A DNA stretch of 64,000 nt from Clostridium rectalis (GCF_900626095.1 NZ_UYZZ01000002.1:186001-250000), one strand, 5' to 3'. Positions 40,207 through 50,448 are shown, numbered from the stretch's first letter. Notes: generated by a model from the letters alone, not told the origin. A program made the numbers and translations.

Positions 40207-42198
40207 TTAGATATTCCTTTTTACTATATTTTTATATCCAGTATATGTTACATAGAAATAACCTGTATAAACTACACTAAATATTAAAGCTGTTATTAAG
40301 GCAGAAAAGCTAATATCAATTTTTGTAAATACACTTATATAATCACTGACTACATTAATTCCAATCACTGAATGAATTAACGCAAGAATCATTGGTATGT
40401 TAAAACATATAAGTGTTTGAAAGAAAATTGTTTTATCTATCATTTTTGAATTTGCACCAATCCTCTTTAAAGCTTTATATCTTTCTATACTGTCATTGGC
40501 CTCCGATAACTGTTGAAGAGCCAATACAGCCATACTAGTTATTAAAAATACTAATCCTAAATATATTCCAACAAATAATATGGATGTTGTTGCTCCCTTA
40601 CTGGTAGAGTAAATGTCATCCTTTGAATAAGAACTCATATATGAAATATTTAAACTTTTATACTTACCATCTTTATAGTTATTATTTATTTCACTATATT
40701 TTTTATTATTTTTTTCTCTATTTTTATCTGAATACATTACATTAAGCAGGGAATATGCAATTTTATCGTAGTCATATAAAAATTCATCGCTTATAATTAC
40801 TGTAAAAACATTATCTGCAAAAATATAAGTAGCAAGATTTTCATCTATTATTTTATTATTTTTTACTAAATACTCTTTTCCCTTTATATAAAATTTTCTA
40901 CTACTTTTTAGCTTTTCATTAGTCTGCTTAATAATGTTATTATCATTAGACATAATTAGAATCTCATTTTTATTTAAATTTACTTCTTTTTTCCCTTTTA
41001 GTTTCAGTATTTTATTATAATCAGATATTTTAACAAAAGATACTTCACCATCTTTATAATCTTTATCTGTGATAGATAACAAACTATCTATCTTTATTCC
41101 TGAAAGATATTTATTACAAGTTGCATATTCTTCATTTTTACTCCTTTTAAATTTAATTTTATCTAATATCTCCTCTAAATTGTCTTCCTTACTATTATTT
41201 GATATTCTTATACTAGCATCAAAAGGTGCTTTTATTTTTAGCCCCTCTTCTAGACCCTTCTTAAAGCTTATTCCTGTTGATAATACAAGTATTGTAATAA
41301 ATAGCATTAAACAAATCAAAGACATGGATAAAAAATTTGTATTAATCTTACTATTTATTTGCTTTACCAGAAATATATTTAGTCCTTTAAAATATATCCT
41401 TTTGTTTTTATTTACTACATATAATATAACTCCGGCTAAACTGAAGAAAAACAGCATAGTACCTAGTATTACAAACACTATGGATAGCTTAAACATAGGA
41501 TCTCTTAAATTTAACCCTATTTTCAATATAAATTTATATGAAAAACCAAGTAATACTACACATAAAATAAATGTTAATAAATATATAAATGTATTTTTAA
41601 ATTTTATATATTCATTTTTTCTACCTGCTGTTAACAAATCAATTATTTTATATTTGGATATAACAAATATATTAAACATCATAACCAGTAAAAACATTAT
41701 TACAAAGTATAGTATAGTTTTACCTATAGCTTTTGTTGAAATAGCAAATGTATATTCATTTATAGAAACCTCAAATAATTTTAATGCAAAAAGGGATACC
41801 CCCTGTGATACTCCCATTCCTATTATAATGCCTGTAATTAAGGATATAATTCCTACTATAGAGGTCTCTGTTACTAAGATTTTAGATATTTTTCTTTTCC
41901 CCATACCTAAAATCATATATATTCCCAATTCTTTTTTGCGTTTTTTTATCAAAAAATTATTTGCATATAGTATTAAACTTCCTAAAATTATAGATACAAA
42001 TACGGATATAAAAGACATAAAATCCATTAATTTAAATACATAATTTCCATCTGAAGACTTTAAATCAGTAAGTGCCTTTTGTGAGTCTAAAGAATTAAAG
42101 CTATAAAATATACAAACAGCTAATATCAACGTTAAAAAATATATAGTATAATCCTTATAACTCTTTTTTATATTTTTAAGAGCTATCTTAGAATACAT
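40207..42198 (-). CDS. BceB-type ABC permease, peptide-antibiotic sensing and resistance
   Basis: About 663 residues using the ATG at 42198; GGAGG 11 bases upstream and the typical family start MYSKIALKNIKKSYKDY decide this over two upstream ATGs. Ten membrane helices are expected: one near the N-terminus, FtsX-like groups near 55-240 and 270-310, and a last FtsX group after about 520. Between them lies a hydrophilic extracellular domain of about 200 residues (about 310-510), the hallmark of BceB permeases and the part that reads the peptide. It overlaps the ATPase gene by 11 bases. Likely partner of the BceRS-like pair at 34473-36160. Confidence 0.9.
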   Translation of the reverse strand: MYSKIALKNIKKSYKDYTIYFLTLILAVCIFYSFNSLDSQKALTDLKSSDGNYVFKLMDFMSFISVFVSIILGSLILYANNFLIKKRKKELGIYMILGMGKRKISKILVTETSIVGIISLITGIIIGMGVSQGVSLFALKLFEVSINEYTFAISTKAIGKTILYFVIMFLLVMMFNIFVISKYKIIDLLTAGRKNEYIKFKNTFIYLLTFILCVVLLGFSYKFILKIGLNLRDPMFKLSIVFVILGTMLFFFSLAGVILYVVNKNKRIYFKGLNIFLVKQINSKINTNFLSMSLICLMLFITILVLSTGISFKKGLEEGLKIKAPFDASIRISNNSKEDNLEEILDKIKFKRSKNEEYATCNKYLSGIKIDSLLSITDKDYKDGEVSFVKISDYNKILKLKGKKEVNLNKNEILIMSNDNNIIKQTNEKLKSSRKFYIKGKEYLVKNNKIIDENLATYIFADNVFTVIISDEFLYDYDKIAYSLLNVMYSDKNREKNNKKYSEINNNYKDGKYKSLNISYMSSYSKDDIYSTSKGATTSILFVGIYLGLVFLITSMAVLALQQLSEANDSIERYKALKRIGANSKMIDKTIFFQTLICFNIPMILALIHSVIGINVVSDYISVFTKIDISFSALITALIFSVVYTGYFYVTYTGYKNIVKRNI

Positions 42199-42955
42199 TT
42201 CTATCATCGCCTCCAAGAAGAGATGTAACTTCTATGATTTTATTAAGAAATTCTTTTCTAGTATCCTTACCTCTAATCAATTCATTAAAGATCCTGCCAT
42301 CTTTTATAAAAAGAATTCTATGAGCATAACTAGCTGTAAAAGTATCATGGGTTACCATTAAAATAGTAGCCTTTAATTCTTTATTTAGACTAACAAATTT
42401 TTCAAGTAATAATCTAGATGATTTAGAATCTAGAGCACCTGTTGGCTCATCTGCTAAAATTAAAGATGGATCAGTTACTATTGCTCTTGCTGAAGCAACT
42501 CTTTGTTTTTCTCCACCTGACATTTGATATGGATATTTATCTAATACCTTTTCAATTTCTAGATATTTTGCCACTAATTTAATTTTACCCTGTATTTCAA
42601 AACTCTTCTCGCCCTTTATTGTTAATGCTAAAGCAATGTTTTCATAAGCTGTAAGAGTATCTATTAAATTAAAATCCTGAAATATGAACCCTAACTCATT
42701 TTGTCTAAAGTTATCTAATGATTTTGATTTTAACCTGGTAATATCCTTATTATTTAATATTATTTTACCAGTGGTAACATTATCAATAGTTGATATACAA
42801 TTAAGTAAAGTAGTTTTACCACTTCCCGAAGGGCCCATTATACCAACAAATTCTCCGTTATCTACCCTAAAACTTATATTATCTATAACCTTTGTTACAT
42901 TGTCCTTATTTCCATAATACTTCTCAATTTTTTCTACATTTAATAGCATTGCCAT
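42188..42955 (-). CDS. BceA-type ABC ATPase
   Basis: 255 residues from the ATG at 42955, chosen because GGGAG lies 7 bases upstream; the frame is open further, without a ribosome site. Walker A GPSGSGKTT, Q-loop FIFQDFNLIDTLT, signature MSGGEKQRVASARAI, Walker B LILADEPTGALD, switch His in MVTHDTF. The ending TSLLGGDDRNVF is close to that of the second BceA-like protein in this window (TSLLGGEGNEII). It makes the transporter with the overlapping BceB-like permease. In this family ATP use frees the cell-wall lipid target from the antibiotic. Confidence 0.92.
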   Translation of the reverse strand: MAMLLNVEKIEKYYGNKDNVTKVIDNISFRVDNGEFVGIMGPSGSGKTTLLNCISTIDNVTTGKIILNNKDITRLKSKSLDNFRQNELGFIFQDFNLIDTLTAYENIALALTIKGEKSFEIQGKIKLVAKYLEIEKVLDKYPYQMSGGEKQRVASARAIVTDPSLILADEPTGALDSKSSRLLLEKFVSLNKELKATILMVTHDTFTASYAHRILFIKDGRIFNELIRGKDTRKEFLNKIIEVTSLLGGDDRNVF

Positions 42956-43139
42956 TATAGTTCTCCCTTTTTTATTTAAATAAAATTTTTTATCTTTCCT
43001 TTTGTAATTCATTTTATACAATTTTACTCATTCCATCAATTGAAGTATGTTTCATTAATGTTACATTTTTGTTATGTATTAAACATACTCTAATTAAAAT
43101 ACAGTAACAACTTATATATGAATTAAAGTTTATTATTAA

Positions 43140-43178
43140 AATAAAAAGTAAGCATTTTAACTATTAAATGCTTACTTT
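43140..43178 (-). terminator. Terminator behind the ribulokinase remnant
   Basis: Thirteen-base perfect stem AAAGTAAGCATTT with an 8-base loop; on the minus strand it is followed by TTATTTTAATAA. It lies about 50 bases past the remnant's stop. The stretch 42956-43139 should hold the BceAB promoter, but I see no clear one. Confidence 0.75.
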
Positions 43179-43226
43179 AATAACATTGTATAATTTTTGT
43201 TCCTACTTTTGTATTTTATAATTTCC

Positions 43227-43652
43227 CTAACCCGCCTTAATCTGTTTTAACCTTTTCATAATATTATTTGTACCTTTTCCAAAGTAATTATGAAGATTTA
43301 AGTATTCTTTATATAAGTTATTATATATGATTACGTTTTCTTTAATAGGTTTAAATGTTTCATTTTTAATTTTACCTAAATTTCTTGCCACTTCATTAGC
43401 ATTTTCATATCCAGTAATTTTTTTATTATCTGCTGCAGTTCCTAAAATAGCACTTCCTAAAGCCCCTGATTGGTTTGTGTCTATAACTTTTATTTCCATA
43501 TCACATACATCTGAATATATTTGAACTAACATAGAGTTTTTTAATGGTATCCCACCTGCAACATATAATTCGTTAACTTCAACATTATGATACTGAAACT
43601 GTTCTATAATAGCGCTAGTTCCAAAAGCAGTTGCTTCTATGTATCTTTCCAT
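43227..43652 (-). pseudogene. araB: Ribulokinase (AraB) C-terminal remnant
   Basis: The 141 residues match only the end of an L-ribulokinase of about 550 residues: EATAFGTSAIIEQF, LYVAGGIPLKN, MLVQIYSDVCDMEI, SGALGSAILGTAA, and LYKEYLNLHNYFGKGTNNIMK are typical FGGY-kinase C-terminal motifs. The N-terminal kinase domain is missing and no upstream piece is found in any frame before the next gene. The open frame therefore represents a deletion relic, not a working enzyme, though a strong terminator behind it has been kept. Confidence 0.85.
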
Positions 43653-43704
43653 GCATATAATGTTTTATACTTAAACATATTCAACATTATATTTATAAGA
43701 CCAA

Positions 43705-43738
43705 GGGGCTATCTTAAAACTATATTTAAGACAGCCCC
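43705..43738 (-). terminator. Hairpin behind the histidine kinase operon
   Basis: GGGGCTATCTTAAA pairs with TTTAAGACAGCCCC with one wobble pair and a 6-base loop. It lies about 145 bases past the kinase stop. The T-rich tail is weak, so termination is likely but not certain. Confidence 0.55.
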
Positions 43739-43881
43739 TAAAGTATAAACCCTTGCATAAAAACGCCTATATTTTTATAAAAACTTTCCTGTTTTTATAT
43801 TATATTTGCTTATTTTATTATAAAACCTTTTAAATATTATTAATAATATACTTTTTTATAGCCTTTATATTTAATATTTGC

Positions 43882-45321
43882 TTATATTTTCAAAGAAATT
43901 TTCACCTTTATTTTAGCTCCATTTTCCATTGATATTTCCCCATTATGTTCTTTAACTATTTCTTTACATAAATATAACCCAAGTCCTCTGCTATCCTTAC
44001 TAACACCATTATTAGTTTTTATAAAGGGTTCAAAGATATTATTAAATATTTCCTTTGAAATTGGATTACTATTATTTACTACTTCTATATGATATTTATT
44101 ATTTAGTACATAGGAATTAACATATATTTTATTATCTCCCTCTGAATATTTAATAGCATTATCAATTATATTAATCATGACCTGTTTAATCTTATCTTCC
44201 TGTACCCAAATAGTTCCTTCACTTATATTTTGTAATATCTTTAAAGAGTACTTATTTGCCTTTATATTCATATCGTTACAAATTTGTATAATAAGTCTTT
44301 TCATATTAACTTCCTTAAACTCCTCTTTTACAACATACATACCCTTTGATACCTCTATAAGCTGTAGTACTAACTTATGCAATCTATCGCTTTCTGAGTA
44401 TATTCTTTTGATAGCCCTTTTATCAAACTCTTTATCATCAATCATTCCAGTAAGCAATAACTCAGCATAACCTGATATAGCTGTTAGAGGGGTTTTAAGT
44501 TCATGGGTTACACTATTAAAAAATTCTCGTCTCCCTTTTTCTAACTTATAAACCTTCTCTTTCTCCTGTTCTATAGTCTCTATTTGTTCCTTTATTTTAG
44601 CTCTCATATTAATAAATTCTCTTTTTAATATTGCAACCTCATCTTTACCATGATCATCTTTATGATTCTCATCTATATATATACTGTATTCCCCATTTCC
44701 CAATCTTTTTATTGCGTCAGTTAATTTACTAATGGGTTCAGTAATTTTTGTTGTTCTTAAAAATAAGAATATAAATATAACTATAAATATTCCAATTTCT
44801 ATAATATTTATTATATTAATAGTTCTTTTATAGGTAGCATACTCCCAGTCATATTCCTTTATTATATTTATAATTCCTATATATCTGTCTTCAATATATA
44901 TAGGGTAAGTTAGAATAGCAGTTACTTCATCCCCTTTATATTTTAAATCTGCTACTGCTTTACCTTCCGTAGCCATTTCACTACTTTTTTTTGTAACGTT
45001 TCTATACTCTTTTTCAATGTTACCCTCTACTAATTTAAAATTCATATCCTTTATATCACATTTACACTTATAATTTAATGATATATATCTTATAATATAA
45101 TTTCCTTCTTCCACTAATGATTCCCTTTTATCTTTAGAGCTATTAGTCAATAGCTTGTATCTTATATACTCATGGGTACTATTCATTACCTGTTTTAATG
45201 AATTATTTATAGTTTTTTCCATATTAGAATTTAAAACATTAGTTATTGTTACATTCATAACTACTACTGAAACTATTAATATAAAAGTCAATCCAAGTAT
45301 TAATTTATATCTTATTTTCAT
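43882..45321 (-). CDS. Sensor histidine kinase with extracellular domain
   Basis: 479 residues. Membrane helix about 7-28, extracellular sensor about 30-170 (no family recognised), second helix about 172-192, HAMP linker (KITEPISKLTDAIKRLGNG, about 195-250), a coiled-coil stretch, phosphoacceptor motif FFNSVTHELKTPLTAISGYAELL (His near 275), ATPase boxes IIDNAIKYS, and RGLGLYLCKEIV. It is the third gene of a lipoprotein / response regulator / kinase operon, 5 bases behind the regulator. Stimulus unknown; the lipoprotein in front may take part in sensing (inference). Confidence 0.92.
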   Translation of the reverse strand: MKIRYKLILGLTFILIVSVVVMNVTITNVLNSNMEKTINNSLKQVMNSTHEYIRYKLLTNSSKDKRESLVEEGNYIIRYISLNYKCKCDIKDMNFKLVEGNIEKEYRNVTKKSSEMATEGKAVADLKYKGDEVTAILTYPIYIEDRYIGIINIIKEYDWEYATYKRTINIINIIEIGIFIVIFIFLFLRTTKITEPISKLTDAIKRLGNGEYSIYIDENHKDDHGKDEVAILKREFINMRAKIKEQIETIEQEKEKVYKLEKGRREFFNSVTHELKTPLTAISGYAELLLTGMIDDKEFDKRAIKRIYSESDRLHKLVLQLIEVSKGMYVVKEEFKEVNMKRLIIQICNDMNIKANKYSLKILQNISEGTIWVQEDKIKQVMINIIDNAIKYSEGDNKIYVNSYVLNNKYHIEVVNNSNPISKEIFNNIFEPFIKTNNGVSKDSRGLGLYLCKEIVKEHNGEISMENGAKIKVKISLKI

Positions 45322-45326
45322 AAAGT

Positions 45327-46010
45327 TTACCTCATTACATAGCCTATTCCAAAAACCGTATCTATAATAGATAATGCATTTTTTTTATTCAATTTGCTTC
45401 TTAATCTCCTAACATGAACATCTACAGTTCTTAAGTCTCCCTCATAATCTACACCCCAAACCTGATCTAATATCTGCTCACGGGAAAAAACCTTATTTCT
45501 ATTTATTATAAAAAACTCCAGTAATTCATATTCCTGTGGTTTAAGTTTAATTTCTTCATTGTCTTTAAAGACCATTCTTGCCTCTAGATTAACTTTAATA
45601 AATTTATTTATTTCTATAAATGATTCCTCTGATTTGTCTTTGTATTTATTAACCCTTCTAATTGCAACCTTTACCCTGGTTAATACCTCCTTTATATTAA
45701 AAGGTTTAGTAATGTAATCATCAGCACCTAACTCAAGTCCCAAAACTTTATCAACTATATCATTACGTGCAGTTAACATAATTATTGGTATAGTAAATTT
45801 ACTATTTATATACTTGCATAAATCAAAACCACTTTCATCTGGTAAATTTATATCTAATAATATTAAGTGAGGATTGAAAGTATCTAATACATTTTTTGCA
45901 TCCTTTCCAGAAAATACTCCTTTTACTATATATCCATCAGCCCTTAATGCAGACACTAAAATATCATTTATAGATAATTCATCCTCTACAACTAAAACCT
46001 TAAATTCCAT
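45327..46010 (-). CDS. OmpR-family response regulator
   Basis: 227 residues. Receiver with VVEDELS, phosphoacceptor in LILLDINLPDESG (about 52), Thr in MLTARND and Lys in YITKPFN. Winged-helix DNA-binding domain (about 130-227) with KLKPQEYELLEFFI, SREQILDQVWG, DLRTVDVHVRRLRSKL. The start has AAGGAGA at good distance. It works with the kinase directly downstream. Likely autoregulates this operon; target genes cannot be read from the window. Confidence 0.93.
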   Translation of the reverse strand: MEFKVLVVEDELSINDILVSALRADGYIVKGVFSGKDAKNVLDTFNPHLILLDINLPDESGFDLCKYINSKFTIPIIMLTARNDIVDKVLGLELGADDYITKPFNIKEVLTRVKVAIRRVNKYKDKSEESFIEINKFIKVNLEARMVFKDNEEIKLKPQEYELLEFFIINRNKVFSREQILDQVWGVDYEGDLRTVDVHVRRLRSKLNKKNALSIIDTVFGIGYVMR

Positions 46011-46077
46011 TAAAAAATCTCCTTATTCATAATATTACTTATAATTTATATTTTGTCCAAATAATATTATACATCTA

Positions 46078-47097
46078 TTAAGGAATAAATTGCTGTTCTA
46101 TTTTAACTACAACATCATTTTCTAAATATATGTGGCATAAAAATCCTTTATATCTTGGTCTATCTCCCATATCCATAGTTTTAAATTTTTCATAGCTTAC
46201 CTTTTGTTGATCTATAGTATCCATATTAACAAAAAATCCACAAACAGATAACTGTGCGTTTTTAGATATTTCATAAGTTTTCAAGCTTTTATCCTTATTT
46301 CTAATATAATATCCATTAGGTATTCTCCCATTAGAATCTTTATTTTCAAAAATAGATAGATCTACGCCATCTTTTATAGCTTCTTTTTCTGCAATTCTAT
46401 CATTAGCATCCTTATTTAAGAAAAATTCTATTTCATCAAATTTTAAATATCTTTTACCATTCTCTTCAAATACCCTGCTAATACCACCAATTTTCTTTAC
46501 TTTTTCAATGTTTAAAACTAATAAATTTAATTGGACAGCTCTATCATATTTATCTATTTTACCTTCATACTTTATATTTCCTAACTTACTTGTATCTACT
46601 GTATTAATATTCCAAGTTACATTTACTTCTTTATCTTCATTATTTATTTTTGCTTTAATTTTATTTGGTAATTTATATTCATCATTTTGATATACAGAAT
46701 CAGATAATTTAGTAACCTGAAATTTATATTTTATTTCTTTTAATAGCTTTGTCATATTATCACTATCTACACCATTACTTATAGCTAATTTTATTATGCT
46801 ATATGCATCATCTACTCTTTGTTTTTCCATATATCTGTTTTTTATTTCTATATATGCCCCCTTATTTGATTTGTCCATAGAAATTGCTTTTTCAAAACTA
46901 CTTTTAGCATCATCATATTTCCTATTCTCTAATAAGTTAATTCCATCAGTAATTAATTTTTTTGTCTCATTTTCTTGCATTGTCACTTCTTGTTTTACAT
47001 TATCTGCTAAAATGCTGCTTTTCTGTTTATCACTACAACCCATAACATTTAACATAGTCATTATCCCTAATACTAAAATTACTTTTTTTTTCTGCAT
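46078..47097 (-). CDS. Lipoprotein with TPR-like and Ig-like regions
   Basis: 339 residues. Signal peptide ends in MLNVMGC, a lipobox that anchors the protein outside the membrane through Cys-21. Residues 45-125 read as TPR-like helical repeats (GINLLENRKYDDAKSSFEKAISMDKSNKGAY). Residues about 130-195 resemble a bacterial Ig-like Big_4 domain (KVNVTWNINTVDTSKLGNIKYEG). The C-terminal 130 residues, with GRIPNGYYIRNKDKSLKTYEIS, are not recognised. First gene of the operon with the two-component pair; it may be a sensor accessory or a target of the system. GGAG precedes the ATG. Confidence 0.82.
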   Translation of the reverse strand: MQKKKVILVLGIMTMLNVMGCSDKQKSSILADNVKQEVTMQENETKKLITDGINLLENRKYDDAKSSFEKAISMDKSNKGAYIEIKNRYMEKQRVDDAYSIIKLAISNGVDSDNMTKLLKEIKYKFQVTKLSDSVYQNDEYKLPNKIKAKINNEDKEVNVTWNINTVDTSKLGNIKYEGKIDKYDRAVQLNLLVLNIEKVKKIGGISRVFEENGKRYLKFDEIEFFLNKDANDRIAEKEAIKDGVDLSIFENKDSNGRIPNGYYIRNKDKSLKTYEISKNAQLSVCGFFVNMDTIDQQKVSYEKFKTMDMGDRPRYKGFLCHIYLENDVVVKIEQQFIP

Positions 47098-47366
47098 ATT
47101 TTATCTCTCCTTATAATTAGTATATATAAATATTACCACTATGTTTTTGCCAAATTTAATAAACTTATTGCCAAATTATTAACATAAACAATTTAATTAT
47201 AAAATTTTTATATTATAATTTTTAGTAGTGTCAATATAAATTCTGTTACCTAACCCTATTTTCTAACTACAGTTAATCTTCCCTTTTTAAATCTTTTCTG
47301 TTTTACCTTTCCATATTTAACTACACATAAAAAATCTATCACATAATTTACATTTAAACATATATT

Positions 47367-47405
47367 AATATTAGAAGTAAATCATTAGTATCTACTTCTA
47401 ATATT
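47367..47405 (+). promoter_or_regulatory. Perfect 13-bp inverted repeat in front of the lectin gene
   Basis: AATATTAGAAGTA (47367-47379) and its exact complement (47393-47405), with a 13-base spacer. It ends 5 bases before the ribosome site. It can be an operator or a leader hairpin that affects translation. The remaining 47098-47366 is AT-rich with only weak promoter-like strings. Confidence 0.65.
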
Positions 47406-47424
47406 GATATAGGGGAGAAGAATT

Positions 47425-47724
47425 TTGAAGATTAGAAATGGACAAGCTTATTATGATAAAACTATTGGTGGTTGGAATCTTTTGACTGGCGATGGCATTA
47501 GGGATTATTATACTACAATTAGCTTTAAGGAATCCTTCACAAAAATCCCAAATATAATGCTTGCACTAAGTGGCGTTGATATTATAAACAAGCATAATTC
47601 TCGTATTAAAGTATATGTTGATAATGTAACCACCCACGATTTCACAATTTGTATCCACACTTGGGGCGATACAGAAATCTATGGTGCCGGCGTTTGTTGG
47701 ATAGCTTACTCTGACGAAAATTAA
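47425..47724 (+). CDS. H-type lectin domain protein
   Basis: A 99-residue protein consisting of little more than one H-type lectin domain, the carbohydrate-binding fold of Helix pomatia agglutinin and the C-terminal domain of discoidins. Supporting pattern: GDGIRDYYTTISFKESFTKIPNIMLALSGVDI followed by RIKVYVDNVTTHDFTICIHTW and a terminal VCWIAYS, which matches the family's two-half beta-sandwich and conserved aromatic ending. No signal peptide. The TTG start is supported by AGGGGAG 7 bases upstream. It is a single-gene unit with its own hairpins on both sides. Possible roles: agglutinin, toxin subunit or surface binding; none is proven. Confidence 0.8.
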   Translation: MKIRNGQAYYDKTIGGWNLLTGDGIRDYYTTISFKESFTKIPNIMLALSGVDIINKHNSRIKVYVDNVTTHDFTICIHTWGDTEIYGAGVCWIAYSDEN

Positions 47725-47737
47725 TTTTAATGATAAT

Positions 47738-47770
47738 AAAAGGAACAGAATTTATTTTCTGTTCCTTTTT
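47738..47770 (+). terminator. Terminator of the lectin gene
   Basis: AAAGGAACAGAA pairs with TTCTGTTCCTTT, 7-base loop, followed by T residues. It starts 14 bases past the stop. Confidence 0.85.
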
Positions 47771-48082
47771 ATACTTATCCAATATACTATGCTTTTATAA
47801 TCATCTGAATTTTTCATATACAACACTATCTTTCATAATTTACATTGAAAATTTTAATAATTAAGATATAATTCCTACTCTACTCATAGGACATTATTTA
47901 TAGTATGCTAAAATTTTATAAATGTTAATATAAGTATTAAAATAGGAAATTGCCTTTCTATACCTATTAAGTCTAGTAATAATATTCACTGTAGTCTCTG
48001 CCACTGATGGGACTACTAAAAGCTGTACAAACATAATTAATATAGATCAACTCTTAGATTTTTCCATTTTATTATAGATATT
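47771..48082. other. Gene-poor stretch beside a decayed transporter
   Basis: Short open reading of about 33 codons on the minus strand near 47940-48040 gives a partly hydrophobic peptide without ribosome site; it may be a scrap of a second exporter, as such genes often come in pairs. Nothing else is supported. Confidence 0.3.
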
Positions 48083-49087
48083 TTAATATCTTTTTTTATT
48101 TAAAATAAGTTTTGCATGATTACCATATTCTTCTACAGCACCTTCATTTAAAATAATAATTTGCTCTGCATCTTTTATAGTGTTTAATCTATGTGCTATA
48201 ACTATAACGGTTTTATCTAAAGTAAGTTTTTTAATATTAATTATCAGTGTCAAGTGATGCTGTAACCTCATCCAGTAATACAATAGGAGCATCTTTAAGT
48301 ATTGCTCTAGCTATAGATATTCTTTGTTTTTCTCCTCCTGATAACGTTAATCCCACTTCACCTACTATAGTATAATATTTACTTTCTAACTTTTCTATAA
48401 ACTCATGACAATTAGCAATTTTAGTTGCTTTACTACCTCTTCTCTAGTGGCATTATCTTTCCCAAATTTTATATTATTATATATAGTATCATTTAAAAGA
48501 TATACATCTTCACATACCATACTTATATATTTTAACAATGAATCTGGTTTTAAATATTTTATATTTTCACCACCAACTTTTATAATTCCTTTATTTATAT
48601 CCCAAAATCTAGCTATAAGGCTTATAACTGTTGTTTTCCCAAAACCTTAGGTCCTACCAATGCAGTCATTGTATCTTCTTTTGCCTTAAAGCTTAAATTA
48701 TTAATAGCATTTTCTCCTTCTTCATATTAAAAACTTACATTTTCAAACTTAATATCATAATTTAAAAAATTTGCTTCTTCATACATATAACTCATTTCTG
48801 GTTGATTATAAGTATAAATTAATTTTTGTGATGCTATTTTAAATATCTAAATTGTCCATATTATGCACCAAAAACTCTTATTATATTAGTAATTACCATA
48901 TTTATTATTATAAATGTTAAAAATCCTTTTTTATCTATACTTCCTAATCCGAATTTAGTTGTAGCTATAATTAATAATATAGAAAACTTATATCAACTAT
49001 GATCTGAAATATTAGTACAAAAGGTACATAGGAATAAATAAAGCTTTCAAGTTTTTCTATTTCTACATTTATTGTTTTTTTATTCAT
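48083..49087 (-). pseudogene. Decayed ABC exporter (membrane domain-ATPase)
   Basis: The minus strand begins with a good ribosome site and MNKKTINVEIEKLESF, then runs into stops and frame changes. Pieces of a normal exporter can be read in order: YNQPEMSYMYEEANFLNYDIKFENVSF, NAINNLSFKAKEDTMTALVGP with a damaged Walker A, the signature region around 48300-48350, and intact IVIAHRLNTIKDAEQIIILNEGAVEEYGNH. At about 1000 bases it is much shorter than the usual 1700, so a large part of the membrane domain is deleted. It stands directly behind an AraC-type regulator, an arrangement common for clostridial siderophore or peptide exporters (inference). Confidence 0.85.
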
Positions 49088-49210
49088 ATTTATCCCCCCT
49101 TAAATAATAAAATTATATTACTTAATTTACAGTGTACATGATAATAATTATCAAATTCAACTCCAAAAAAATAAAAATTAATCTTATTTTTATTTTTGAA
49201 GCATTTTATA

Positions 49211-50188
49211 TTATCTCACTTTATATATCTTTCTATATTTAAATGGTGTTATTTTGTTATATTTTTTGAATGCACTTGCAAATTTACTTGGATTTTCGTA
49301 CCCTATTTCATTTGCCACCTCTAAGATAGACATATTTGTACTTTCTAAAAAATATTTAGCTTTATCAGTCCTCATTTTTTTTATATATTCATATACTGTA
49401 CATTTAGTTGCATTTTTAAACTCTTCTTGCAATTTATATATAGTTATATTTAACCTATCTGCCAATTCTTTAACGGAGGGAGGAGTTTTAAGATTACTAT
49501 CAATAATTTCCATAGCCTTTAATGCAATATCATTTTCTTTTACTTGTGCATTTTCAAAAGATTTTTCCTGAAAAAAAGTTACCATAAATTCTATAGTTTT
49601 ATACTTTAGCTTTATATAATCTAAAACAGTATCTAGACTTATACTTTCTATTTCCTCTACTACCTTCTTTATTGGTTGGCTAGCTTTCTCACTTATTAAT
49701 ATCTCTCCTTTAAAGATATAACTTGTATATTTTTCCCAATTAAGTAATATCTTATCTTCCCATATCGGATTTATAGCATTTTTAATTGCATCAAAATTCA
49801 TATGAACAGATATAATCTTACAGTTATTATGTTTAAATTTAAAATACTCTACATCATTTAGTGTTCTATAAATAAAAATATCTCCTTTATTAAGAACAAA
49901 GACTTTATTATATGGTAATGCTGTTACTTTTGTACTACCCTTTAAACAATACCCCAACTCTAAAATATCATCATCATATGTTCTATTATCAAAACTCATT
50001 TCAGTATTATTAATATTAAGGGTTGAAACTTCTAATCCATCCTCTATCTTCATTCTAGAAAAATTTCCAACTCCAAATTGTTTCCCAATGATATATTTTT
50101 TACCTAATAATTCATCAAAGGTCTTACAATCCAATTTTTCCTCAATATCTTTATAATACATATCTATAATAAAGTTATTAATTTTCAA
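49211..50188 (-). CDS. AraC-family transcriptional regulator
   Basis: 325 residues. The N-terminal part (to about 215) is an uncharacterised sensing domain with a cupin-like look (GLEVSTLNINNTEMSFDN, LNKGDIFIYR). The C-terminal AraC DNA-binding domain (about 225-325) has both helix-turn-helix units: SVKELADRLNITIYKLQEEFK and SILEVANEIGYENPSKFASAFKKY, ending TPFKYRK. TTG start with an AAAGGGG ribosome site. It is followed on the same strand by the broken ABC exporter, which was probably its target. The gene itself looks intact, so it may now be an orphan or control genes elsewhere. Confidence 0.9.
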   Translation of the reverse strand: MKINNFIIDMYYKDIEEKLDCKTFDELLGKKYIIGKQFGVGNFSRMKIEDGLEVSTLNINNTEMSFDNRTYDDDILELGYCLKGSTKVTALPYNKVFVLNKGDIFIYRTLNDVEYFKFKHNNCKIISVHMNFDAIKNAINPIWEDKILLNWEKYTSYIFKGEILISEKASQPIKKVVEEIESISLDTVLDYIKLKYKTIEFMVTFFQEKSFENAQVKENDIALKAMEIIDSNLKTPPSVKELADRLNITIYKLQEEFKNATKCTVYEYIKKMRTDKAKYFLESTNMSILEVANEIGYENPSKFASAFKKYNKITPFKYRKIYKVR

Positions 50189-50448
50189 GATTCCATTCCC
50201 CTTTAATTTTCATATTATAACTATGTAATTGATTTTCATTATCAATATATTTATAGTATACTAACACTTCTAATTATTTTTGTCTATATTTATTTTAATA
50301 TTATGAATAGTTATGAACATTTTTCAATTGAACCATTAACATTAATTAAAATACTATATAGGATTATCTAAAACTTAGTTCTTTTCTTGACTACAAATCT
50401 AATTTTAACTATAATACGAAGTATGCTTCATATTATAAAAGTAGGTGA

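Noticed and set aside
41069-42043. Plus-strand open frame of 324 codons opposite the BceB-like gene
   Set aside because: Long only because hydrophobic AT-rich codons lack stops in the complement; the minus strand carries the clear family protein.
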